A DNA stretch of 64,000 nt from assembly GCA_029891345.1 (NCBI GenBank), contig CM057002.1, positions 65,614,590 through 65,678,589 on the forward strand, written 5' to 3'. Below the pieces are notes generated by a model. It ran no database searches, was not told the origin of the DNA, and saw only the letters and a program-made list of their open reading frames with translations. The DNA comes from Dryococelus australis (taxonomy: Eukaryota; Arthropoda; Insecta; Phasmatodea; Phasmatidae). Below are positions 36,060 to 46,259 of this stretch, piece after piece. Position numbers and translations under genes: made by a program. The number at the start of each line of letters is the position of its first letter. Position 1 is the first letter of the stretch.

Positions 36060-36777
36060 GCCTTACCAAAGTCCCACGAGAAATAGAAATGAATAAAATG
36101 TTCAAATTTACAGGCACCAGCCTGGAAAGAGGGGAAGGCTGGCCAGTGCGCACATGCAAGAGGGAGGATAACACAGGGAGTCATAGAACTAGGAACAAGG
36201 AAAGGGATGCGAAGTGCGAAGAAGCGGCAACTGGGCGAACTAAGAGCGCTGAAATTCGCGCTGTAAATCAACGCATTCTGACACCACCACTTACAGAGTC
36301 CAGAAGAATGCATTCGCCTCCTACAACTAACATTAGAGGGACACCCACTGAGCCAGAAGCCACAGCAGAAACTGGATACCAATCACCAGAAGCGAAGACC
36401 CAGACATTGTCATAACCAGCCAATCCCTAACTTAAGGAACCTCCGCCAAAGCAAACGACAAGCTGGAACCCCTTACCAAGTCAGGACGTCTGCCTGAGAA
36501 GCATCCAACTGACTCCGGTGAAGAAAGAACATCAAGCACCTTGAGAAGCAATATCCAACAGGACACTACTCCCACTCCTACTAACTTCATCATGAAAGTG
36601 GCCACCAGACATGGCTGCATGACTTCGACTAGGTCAGAAATCTATGGGTGACGTTCCTTGGACAGTGAGCCCTGCTGACGACCCCAGCCACCCAGCACCA
36701 TCCAGGAGGAAGGTGAAAACCGCCACGCCAATGAATTAGGGGAGCCTAAAGAGCCCCTACTTCTGACGGCAAGTAAT
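36060..36777. repeat. GC-rich repeat block, partner in inverted orientation at 43 kb
   Basis: The stretch GAGGGGAAGGCTGGCCAGTG (36134) and its surroundings match the reverse complement of 43075-43112. Open frames run on both strands (36089-36415 plus, 36047-36382 minus) and I recognise neither product. Probably a fragment of an interspersed element. Confidence 0.5.
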
Positions 36778-37136
36778 TCAGAGATTCAAATTCAACTTGC
36801 GAGCTCTTTCTGCAGTAAAGGTTTTGATGATATCATCACAGCGAATAGGTGAAACTCTCTTTTAATCTATGGAAATAATACTCAAATTTGATAGTCTGTC
36901 TTGCCACATGGTGCTTCTAAGGCAATTTTTTATGATTTTCAATTTCACCTAAAGAAACTGTGTTTGTAAATGAGCTTCAAGAGGGTTGCTGCAGGTGCTG
37001 TTTTCATAGTATCATCAACTGCAAAGGCGTGGTGTTTAAAACTTTCCACTTCTTGAAGTAATTCTTCTCATTGATGTCGTCTTTGTATGTGACAGATAGT
37101 TTTTGGGCTTCAGTCTGTAAATCGTTCACATCCATC
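36778..37136 (-). pseudogene. hAT transposase C-terminal (dimerisation) relic
   Basis: On the minus strand, 'DVNDLQTEAQKLSVTYKDDI' near 37130 is followed, after a frame change, by 'VKLKIIKNCLRSTMWQDRLS'. Then comes 'NLSIISID', a stop, and 'CDDIIKTFTAERARKLNLNL' ending at the stop at 36778-36780. This is the typical hAT end ('FSKLK.IK..LRSTM.Q.RL..L..LSIE.D'). It belongs to a different hAT lineage from the element at 30.8 kb. Only the C-terminal part survives. Confidence 0.8.
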
Positions 37137-38330
37137 TTGTAGACGTGACGCGTGCCCGGTTAGACTGATTGGCACGTTTGTAGAGGATTTTTCTGTTAGA
37201 CCAAACGCAGGGTGGTTAACTCTGGTTAGGAGGCGTAAGGTGAGGGGTGTTGGTTACAGCTTACTTACACTGTCGTCTTGGGTGTTGTTGTTGATGCTGG
37301 TTTTACCCAATAGTGACGAGCTCGGTCCACTCTGAAGCGTGATTCCATTTGTAGGCTTCATGACTCCAGAAGTTCGGGTCTGCCAAACCGTATCTTTGCT
37401 CAGTACAGTTTAACAACCCTCTTACCACTGGGTGGCACAATGGATGAGTACGAAAGCAAGGCAACAAGTAGATTACTAGGGCTGGAGCAGGTGCTACTGC
37501 TTGGTGCCTAAGTTGGGAGGCGTGGTCCCGTTCCGCCTGCCTTTCCTGCGTAGGAGGTGGTAATGCCATCCACAGTTTGAAAGCAACGTGAGCTAGGTAT
37601 TGTTCCCAACATATTTTGCCACTCCTTACCTTGTAAGGCATAGAGTAAAACGGCTTGGCAGTTTATGTAATGTACTTAGACAGGAACAGTTACTTTAGTG
37701 TAACCCAATAATGACTTTCTGGCACGAGTTCGATAATAGTCCCCCACTGATTCCCCACGCCCGCGGGCTGATCAGGGACGTGGAACCGTGTCGACCACCA
37801 AGCCTCTACTTGTGCGTTTGCACAGGGTTGAGCAGCAAACCCCACGCTATTGTCACTTCAGCACTGAATTAGTGCTCAAAGCGAGAAATAACCTTAGCTT
37901 GTAGCCCTTTCCTGTGTGAAGGTGTTTCTAGTGGTTGTGGTGTTGCTGTTTCTTCCCACAAGCACTAAATTCGTGCTTGGGTGGCTGGGAAGAAACAGGT
38001 AGCCGTCTAATGTGGATGTCAACAATCTCCCTGTTCCTGTAGGCAGTGCACGTTGTATTCTGTCTCTAACCATTAACACAGACTAGTACCCTGTAAATGA
38101 AAAGTGGAAGAGTAGTGAACAATGGGTGTTTAGTGAATACTCAATAAACACATGACCCGTGCTACCTCCTACCAAACCATGGAGTGCTAAAGGTAACTGC
38201 GGTTCCAGGTGTAGGCCACCCGGTTCTATGTTAAAAGGGGTATAGCTGGTTCTAGACGAATACAAAGTTAGTTAAAGTTAAACTGAGCTAAGTAAAAGGT
38301 GTCTAGAAGAGACAAAGTGAAGTTAAATAC
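37137..38330. mobile_element. GC-rich LTR-like block with two matching palindromes
   Basis: Begins near TGACGCGTGCCC (37147); the following TTAGACTGATTGGCACG and GGGGTGTTG phrases recur, diverged, at 62309-62405. It includes AGCACTGAATTAGTGCT (37860-37876) and AAGCACTAAATTCGTGCTT (37960-37978). These are two similar inverted repeats 100 bases apart. The frame at 37303-37641 (minus) is not recognisable. LTR identity is inferred from the shared start with the block at 62.3 kb. Confidence 0.4.
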
Positions 38331-38424
38331 TTATGTAAGTGTTCACTGGTTGTCGAGACGTCGTAAGTAGCAGTCTACGAATGATAAGCTTTACATATTT
38401 CCTTTTAATATTTCAAAAGAAATA

Positions 38425-38580
38425 CGACATTCTACAACTCACCACCTGATTAAGCTGGCTTAGCCAGCGAAATGTCACGATCGTGCAATTGCGTGAAAAA
38501 TGTGTCATCCTACTTTGTGTGTGTGTGTGTGCGCGCATGTCGACGAGTACTACTATGCGAGTACTCAAATTCCTATTGTT
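38425..38580 (+). repeat. Inverted-repeat partner 2 (hammerhead-like core)
   Basis: Reverse-complement match to 26660-26815. On the plus strand it reads CTGATTA (38446-38452), a perfect GCTGGC-TTA-GCCAGC hairpin (38454-38468) and GAAA (38469-38472). A GT microsatellite follows. The order CTGATNA, stem, GAAA is that of a hammerhead ribozyme core with one core mismatch. Stems I and III are not evident. Confidence 0.6.
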
Positions 38581-38699
38581 TTATATAATTTTTAACATTA
38601 TATTCTACATTATACATACCCAACATCCAAATTAAATTATTTCTTTATCAGTTCCCAGTTGTGGGAATTACCTTAGTGCCAAGAAACATTCAGTATACA

Positions 38700-38810
38700 A
38701 AAAAACTTTGCAATTTTGGTGACCCCGCCCCTCTCCACTTGGCACCTGGAGCATAAGCCTCGTCTGCCCCCGCGAGTTACATTCATGCGTGGCGTGCCAA
38801 CATTAGGTGT
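38700..38810. other. Short GC-rich island
   Basis: About 100 bases of high GC (GACCCCGCCCCTCTCCACTT) in AT-rich DNA, ending just upstream of the putative ENPP polyadenylation region. Origin unknown; a transposon-end fragment is possible. Confidence 0.3.
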
Positions 38811-38980
38811 ACTGTAAATTATTTAATCCATGGTTTTTCTTCTACTTCCAATTAACAGGATTATCAGCGGTGTATTGCTAACATAAATCATTATAGGAGT
38901 TGTCAATGCTTAAAAGTCTGAAAAGAGAAGCAACCCCAATCAACACACACATTAAAATTGCACATTATCAAATATCATTA

Positions 38981-39020
38981 TTTATTATGTAACAGTCTGA
39001 CATGGGAAAAAATCTTTATT
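38981..39020 (-). terminator. Putative ENPP polyadenylation signals
   Basis: AATAAA on the minus strand at 39020-39015, overlapping the stop codon, and again at 38986-38981, about 30 bases past the stop. They support the upstream segment being a last exon. Confidence 0.5.
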
Positions 39021-39137
39021 TACAGCAAACATACCTGTAGGACAAAACTTTGAATCCTTGATTTTGTTTCCTATGTAGAACACACACTAATGCGAGAGCA
39101 AGGAATGCAACGGCTGCCACAATCAATGAAATGACAA
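39016..39137 (-). CDS. ENPP-like gene: candidate last exon with membrane anchor
   Basis: On the minus strand the acceptor TTTTCCTTTCTAG is followed by a frame in the phase left by the exon at 53207. The encoded segment is strongly hydrophobic ('VVISLIVAAVAFLALALV' then 'CVL'). It is followed by a basic stop-transfer 'HRKQNQGFKVLSYR' and a short tail to a TAA at 39016-39018. This fits the single C-terminal transmembrane segment and short cytosolic tail of ENPP4/5-type ectoenzymes. The join gives '...NNGSLEHV' to the anchor with the usual spacing. AATAAA overlaps and follows the stop. Alternatively a GTATGT at 39034 could be a splice donor to a further, unseen exon. The acceptor lies 14 kb from the previous exon, so transcript evidence is needed. 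Confidence 0.65.
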
Positions 39138-39139
39138 CT

Positions 39140-40270
39140 AGAAAGGAAAACTTAATTAGCTCAGTACACAATAGAAAAAAAAAAAAAAATGCATACTACA
39201 TATTAACATAAATTAGATTTTTTTTTAAACAATGGAATTAAAACACTTTATAAGCCGATACAATGTTTTCCGCTCATTTAAAATGGTAACGCTTGGAGAC
39301 TTTTATCCCCAACATATTCTCTGATGAGCTATGGAACACATGGCTGGAATTGTAATTCTTAAGTATTCTTTATCATAGATTTACATGATTAATTTTAAAT
39401 ACCTTGGTTTGACATGGTTCTAACTGACAAAAATGTCCAATTTGAGGTTATCTCTATTGTTAGATCTCTATAGGAAACAGACTTCAAACACAATCTGCTG
39501 GAAAACAAAAGAACTACTAGTGTGCCGAAGTTCTGTCTATAGCAACAATTCTAAAATGATTGTGCCAAGATTCTAACTGCATGCTCTAGTCAACTGTTTT
39601 ATATTGTTACGCACTCACTGCTTTATGCTGTGTGAGCTAGTGGAAGCGAAGGGCCAAGCAGTTACATGAAAGCAGCGATGAGTCGCAATGAATGTTTGGA
39701 AGGTCAAACAAGCTATAATCCCAGACGTGCATATCTTGTTACAAAAAGTGAGCCGCCACAATAATACTTTTTCGGCACCAGTGAGAGAAAAATCTGTGAC
39801 TGCAAGTATTGGGGCAGTGAGGAGTGTGAATGGCAGGTTGGATTTCAGACTGGATGCATGAGTGAAAGAAATAACAAAAGATAACAGACAGACTGAACGT
39901 GTATTAATGAGTTGACAGTAACGTAACAGAGACATTTAGAAGGATGTTAATTAGAGTTGAAACAGATATTAAATATTGTGCTCAATGAGAAATAAAATGA
40001 GTAATAATGGAGATAGATGGATTAATGCTGTAAATAATAGCTGTGTAAATAAGTTAAAATCAAATTTAGTTTTTACTTTTTTTTACTAAGACATCCATCC
40101 CTCACGAACTTTGATATGCCCCTCAGGCACCTTATAACAATACGTAAATAAAAAGCAGATGTTTCTACTGAGCTGCATTTGTGAACAATATTGTGTAAGT
40201 GTTTACTTAAACATTTTCATCCGTTAGTGGCGATTGATATACAGTATAAAGCATCTTTTCGATATATTCT
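39140..40270. other. Intronic, unassigned
   Basis: A minus-strand frame at 39615-39935 (106 codons) starts with a hydrophobic stretch but shows no family motif. Nothing else is seen. Confidence 0.35.
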
Positions 40271-40279
40271 TAACAAAAA

Positions 40280-42560
40280 CCATGGATTCAGATAACAGTT
40301 TATCATCAGATTTATTTGATAAAGACTCAGATGATTTTACCAATTACATCTGATGAACACAATCATGGCGACAATGTTAATAAAAGGTAAGAGGCTTGTA
40401 CGTACTTTTGAGAAATAGATTTTTACTATTATAAATAAATACATGATTTTTATGTTAGTGAATAAAGTATGTTATATTGATGTAGGTTCTATGGTAATAC
40501 AGCTTACACAGTTTGCTTTAAGGTTTTTATCTCATTTAATATTAGTCGTACACCTTAGCATTATTTTAAAGGCCGGATAATTTTATTATTTTAGGAAAAA
40601 AAAAGAAAAATTGTTTAGTTTTACTTACTGTTATGAAGAAATTAAAAGGGGTAACCTTGTAGCCAGTTCTGCAGCAGATGTATCACAACAACCTCATGAC
40701 GATGTATGCCTATCAACCACTGAAGTTTTTTTTTCATTAATTAAGTTGCACCAAGTCTTGCCACAATTAAATGTAATGCTGGATATTAATTAATTGCTGA
40801 GTTAATATAATTCTGAACCTATCAAGTTCTTCACTGGGCAAATAAAACATTTATACGACTTGAGTTCAGCTGTTGGTGTATATGACCTTCTCCTAATATG
40901 ATTCAGGAGTAAATTGTTTTGAAGTTTATACATTTTTAAAATTCATATTAAGTACGCCAAGTCCAGCAGATGAGTTAAAATTTATGGACAGGAAATATCA
41001 AATGCATTGTATCCTAACAATGTTACTAAGAGTTAATATCGGCTATAATAGTGAATTTAATCCCCATCCTACCTAACCTTATAAACTTATTTATTGGAGC
41101 AGATAAAAAAATTAATCAATATCTATTTAATACTAGTTTATTTTGTGACTTTTGGTATTGGTTGTATCATTTAAAACATACAAATATGTTTGTTTCTTTA
41201 CAGGGGTCAATATCAAAACATTCCAAAAAAGAACGTGTGGAAGATTATACCAAATCCAAGCTTATCAGGCAGGTAAAAGTTACATAAATAAAAGAAGCAA
41301 GCAAGTAGTAGACAAACAAACAAAATCATTTAGAAACTGTAATAACAAATGCAAATACAAAGGTGAACAAAAGATTTCACATGAACGTTCTGATATCCAT
41401 ACTTTGTTTTACTCATTGCCAGCAGTCACCGAGAAAATTCAATTTTTAATAAACACCACATATCGCTCACTAACAGCATGACCTAAGAGAAAACACAAAT
41501 ATGATAGTAAAAAGGTTGATATTGAGGATGAACTGGGAACTAATCATCCACAAGAAAGTTCACTTTAAAAAAAAAATTTTTTTTTGTAAAAGGAGAGCAG
41601 ATTCAAGTATGTAAGTGGTTTTATTTGGGTACACTTGCAATCTCACATAAGCCAGTGTATACTGCATATTCAACAAAAATTGTGTAAACTAATACACCCA
41701 CACCCAATCAAAGAGGAATGTGAAAAAAGCAGATGAATACCTACATGAGATCCCAATGTGGTGAAGAAACACACAAAATCTTTCCTTGTTGTAGAATCAC
41801 ACTACTGCAGAGCAACCACTTCAAGAAACTATTTATCTCACTTGAGTATATAAAAAACGTATGATCTAAATGCAGAAACGTGTAGCAATGAGGACATAGT
41901 TCCAGTCAAAAATTTCATGTAATGTAGAATTCTTATAAATGAATTAATCTTGGGTTCCACTCTCCCAAAAGCGATAGGTGCAAACTTAGTGAAAATTATA
42001 AAATTGCAGAAAAAAATAACCAACACTAACTGAAGACGTCAAAATTGATTATGAGAGACACCAAACTTTGAAAACTGAAATGCAAGAAGGAACAAGGAAA
42101 AGAAGGATAAAAACTAACCAGGTTTGCTGTTTGATTTACAAAATGTTATTTTGACTCCTCATGCTGGAAAAAGGTCCCTTTCCTTATTACGAAAATTGAG
42201 CATTTATAATTTAACTGCTTAATTTACTGTGATTAAAAAGGTGTACTGGTGGACTGTGTAATTTGGAGTGAAAATATGGCAGTGCAGGCTAGCAATGATA
42301 TCGCCAGCATTTTATAGCATATTGAGTGTATTAGCTGAAGAAAACTATATTACAGAATTCATCTGGTTAGACTCCTGTGCGCTACAAAATCGGAACTCTA
42401 TCATTTCTAATGCTGTACAACATTTCCTAATGGAAAACCCATATATTTCTTCTGTTATGATGAAATATCACCTTCCTGGTCATTCTTGTGTGCAGGGAGT
42501 TAACAGTGTACTTTGCAGTATCGAAAAAGCCATCTCCATGACTGACTTTTACTCCTAAAT
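40280..42560 (+). pseudogene. DUF7869-type TE-associated protein relic
   Basis: Plus-strand pieces occur in the order of a large protein family common in insect genomes. An acidic start reads 'MDSDNSLSSDLFDKDSDDF' (40281). A Cys/Lys segment after a good acceptor-like TTTCTTTACAG (41202) reads 'SFRNCNNKCKYKGEQKIS'. The C-terminal RNase H-like end (about 42340-42558) reads 'WLDSCALQNRNSIISNAVQH', then 'YHLPGHSCVQGVNSVLCSIE'. There the family has 'W.DNC..QN.N' and 'PGHS..E.DS.H..IE'. The Asp-Asn pair is D-S here and the second acidic site is altered. Many stops and frameshifts intervene. The family name is from memory. Confidence 0.65.
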
Positions 42561-42959
42561 AGGATTAAACACACTTCTGAAAAATGTTAGCCCAAGAAAC
42601 CAGTACCATGAAATACAGATGAGGCCTTAAAACTTCAAAGACTTCCAAAACACAGCAAAACATCTTAATTTTAGGGCTGTTACATTAACACAAGTAGCCT
42701 GTTTACTTGGACCCATGTTGTCAATTACACATCACATGACAAATTTGAGCCTTAGAATGCTTCCGACATAACAGACACAAACCACCACCACAGGATCAAA
42801 GGGATCTACAAAGAAATCAACAGAATGCTTTGGAAGTGATCCAAATACAGCCTACAATACAGAAATACCAAAAATATATCCCCTCTCTTAAGGACATCAA
42901 AATTGCCTTTCCATTTATGCCACTTCAATATGGAGGGTTTTACAAAATAATTTTACATT
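42561..42959. other. Intronic, unassigned
   Basis: Probably further decayed sequence of the preceding element; no motif seen. Confidence 0.35.
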
Positions 42960-43255
42960 TGTGCGACCTGCGCAGGAGGCAGTGCGCTCTACTTGATTTT
43001 GCTTCGCAGCATTCCGCAGGTCCGACCTCGGAACTCCCATCCCTTCTCCTCACCTCAATCTTTGGTTTTACCCTCCCTCCAGTGCGTGCACACTGGCCAG
43101 CTTTCCCCTCCCTTGGTTTGTAATTTTCTCCTGAGCAAGTGTGAGCTCGGTCTGCGTGTGGTGCTGAGACCATGCTACACACAATGTCGTCTGACATTCG
43201 TTACGAGACAAGCTGGTTTGGCAGCTCACAGTAGTAGTTTAATAATGTAAAGAAA
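42960..43255. repeat. GC-rich repeat, inverted partner of 36 kb block
   Basis: GCACACTGGCCAGCTTTCCC (43087) and its surroundings match the reverse complement of 36134-36175. Frames are open on both strands, as in the partner, and neither product is recognised. Confidence 0.5.
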
Positions 43256-46200
43256 ATTAAAAAGGATAATGTAGGACTAACGGAAATTTGATCTTTGTAA
43301 TAGTCAAATTTTGTTTAGATCGCCCAATCAAAATTCTCCTTTGGATTAACTTCAATTTGTATTCTTTGAAAAATTTTGCATTTGCTTTTTCTACATATTT
43401 AATGTTTCTGTTTGCATTGCCGATTTATTAATTTAAGTTTTGTGATCAATCCTCCAGACTTATAGATCAGTGCGAGGCTTAGACACTTTAGTAATTGCGG
43501 GCGCACTTGACAGTTATGAATGTCATGTTTCGTCGGCATGCTAACTTTGCCTAGAACACCAATAATGGGTTGCCCGTATGATTTGGGCTTTAATGGTTAT
43601 TTGTGGGGGAATTTTTTTAAAACATTTTAAAAGCCAGTTGTGTTTGGCTTTGCGGAATTTTGATACTTACTCCCCATATCTAGTCATTCAATATTTGGAT
43701 TCCCTTTGCTTTGGGAGCACAGTCAGATAAGCGGCTTTATATTTTAATGTTAATGTGTTAATGTTGTAATTAGAATTTCTGTAGGCACCTTTGATAGACC
43801 TTAAGCAGTTGTGTGTGTCTACAGTTCACATTTAATATTCTTTTTATTGTATTGCCTCTCTGCCTTTGATTATGCCTTAAGCAGGTGCGTCTGCGTCGAG
43901 CTGGCAACTGTTTGCTCACGTTTTTCATCTAGAGTAATATGTTCGAAATTTACAATGAGTTCCCAACGTCAAAATATATCAACAGTTAGAAATGGTAAGG
44001 CAACCAGATTGAATACTAGTTTTTTTCACAGTCAAATGTGCGCTGATGTCAGAGTGTACTCACAAAAGAGTGTTGGAAGGAGGAAACATAATTTTGAGAT
44101 GACCTCAAAGTGTCGTTTGCAGGTTACCTCTGTACATTGGAAATTTCTTGGTGGGTCATGATGTTTTGTGCAAGACCCTTAATTTTGAAACGCTGTTAGT
44201 AGCAGCTTTGAATTCTTTCCTTATAAATGGCTGTTACATATTGTATTGAGTATATTAGGAAAACTTTGTATTTCTCATGTTTGGAATTAATCTGCTGATC
44301 CAGAAGAATTTATAACAATGTAAATGATTACATGGTATGTCATGTCCTTTTGATACATGCATAAGTTACTTTGAATTTGACACTAGTGCGAGAGCCAAAT
44401 GATGGAATTAATGTTTTGTAGATTAAAAAAGCTTTTTGGTAAAATTAAAGTATGGCACTGTCGCAACAAGAATTAGTACCTGAAATGCTTCATCGCCTTA
44501 AAATAATTGTAACTGAGAATCTTAATCTTTATGAAACTTGTTGATTTTTTTATGTGATAAACTGGCAATAAAATTGTGAAATATTATAACTGAACTTGTT
44601 GTGAAAGTTTTTTTGTTGGGGCTTGGGTATCCCACACATTTGCACTAAGTCTTGAATCTTTACTGTCATTTATAAATGTTTGATTTATCTATTCAATTTA
44701 AGATTTATTAATCTTAATATTTAACTTACAACTTATTGCTTCTGTGATTCAAAGATGACAATAAATGTTTATTTTTACAAAGTTCCATGTGCAGTTCCAA
44801 ACTTCTCTCCCCTCCAAACATCAGGATTTAATGGTATAAGGTTCCATCTGCATTTACTTACTTCATATAAAAAATAGACTAGGTTTTATTTTCTGTTAAC
44901 AAAAATGAAAATTGTAGAGAGCATGCCAAATGTTAAGAACTAAAAGCAAGAAAATACATTTAAATATAATTTTAAAAATTACCACTACACCAAACTTCAA
45001 CCTCGTTTTCCTCAAAACTAACACTGATGCAGTTACAACCTTGTCAAACCAAGGAAGTATTAGTATTCCATACTGTATTAATACTATACAGTATTAATTT
45101 CACCATTGTTTTACTCAATGTCCTGTATTGGAATGTAAGGTACTTAATACTACCCATTTGAAATTCTGTGAACACTTTTCCCACTTGAAGCATTATCTTG
45201 AAGCCTAATGGGTGGTGTCTTTTATTCATTAAGCCTCCATCTCAGTTGGGTCCCCTTTCCGCTATGCCACACTACCACCATCACCAGCAACATGGCCTCC
45301 CTCACCTTTACGAAGGACTCGCACGTAGTTCCAGTACAGCTAAAACTTATCCATTTTGTAGCTCAGCAGGAATACTGTGTGATCCTCATCATCAATTAGG
45401 TTACACTTTACATACTAATATAAATAAACCACTTTTCAACATTACAATAAATAACACAATACCAACTTCTGGATTGTGCTGCTATTTGCACATCTGTAAC
45501 ATATGTAATTTATAAATAATACTTTGCTAGACAGTGACAAATTTACTCCAGATAACACTAAATTTGCAACTTCTGACTCAGTGCAATAACAATAAATGCT
45601 ACTGCCAAGGAACAGTATTGCACTGCATTGTTCTTTGACATCTTAACGTTTTCTTGTACCATCTATAATAGTACAGTAGTTAACACCTTTAGTTGTTCAT
45701 ATTTATTTATTTCTCACTTCCACTTAGCTGCTCAATGTGCAACATCAATGAAAGCTGTTTAGGGTAAAGTGAGCAATTCTGAAAGCCCTACTAAATTTAT
45801 AATCTCAGCCAGTTGGTTGAATATCTTTCCGCATACGTATCTATATAGACACTGCATTGGGACTTTCAGCTAATGTTTGCAACAGCTGGACTGTATACTC
45901 ATTAACTAAAAAACAAAAAGGAATAAATGTTGTAATTGGCACTATTAACACTTATACATTAATTTCAGGAAATAATACTGTTTTATGAATATGTTCATGA
46001 TTATTTTTCTCTTTACACTTAAAATAATGCCTCTAACTGTGATAAATACTTCTAAAGATGCAAAAAAATGTATTTGACTTATGATTATCAAAACAATAGT
46101 AGAAGATTTACACATTACTCTTTTTCTTGTTATAAAAAACAACACCAAGATGTTTCAAACATTCAGATTAAAAAATTTTAGAGCTAAAACGCTCATCCAT

Positions 46201-46259
46201 TAAAGAACGGCATGACAACATGCCTTAATCAATCAAATGACCTAAGAATTATGTTTTGA
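43256..46259. other. Intronic, unassigned
   Basis: AT-rich, 3 kb. A frame at 43811-44161 contains 'MSSQRQNISTVRN' followed by a GTAAGG (43996) that could be a donor. There is no homology I recognise and no acceptor that I can pair with it. Confidence 0.35.

Noticed and set aside
43811-44161. Possible first exon 'MSSQRQNISTVRN' followed by GTAAGG
   Set aside because: No homology, and no acceptor or downstream exon that I could pair with it.
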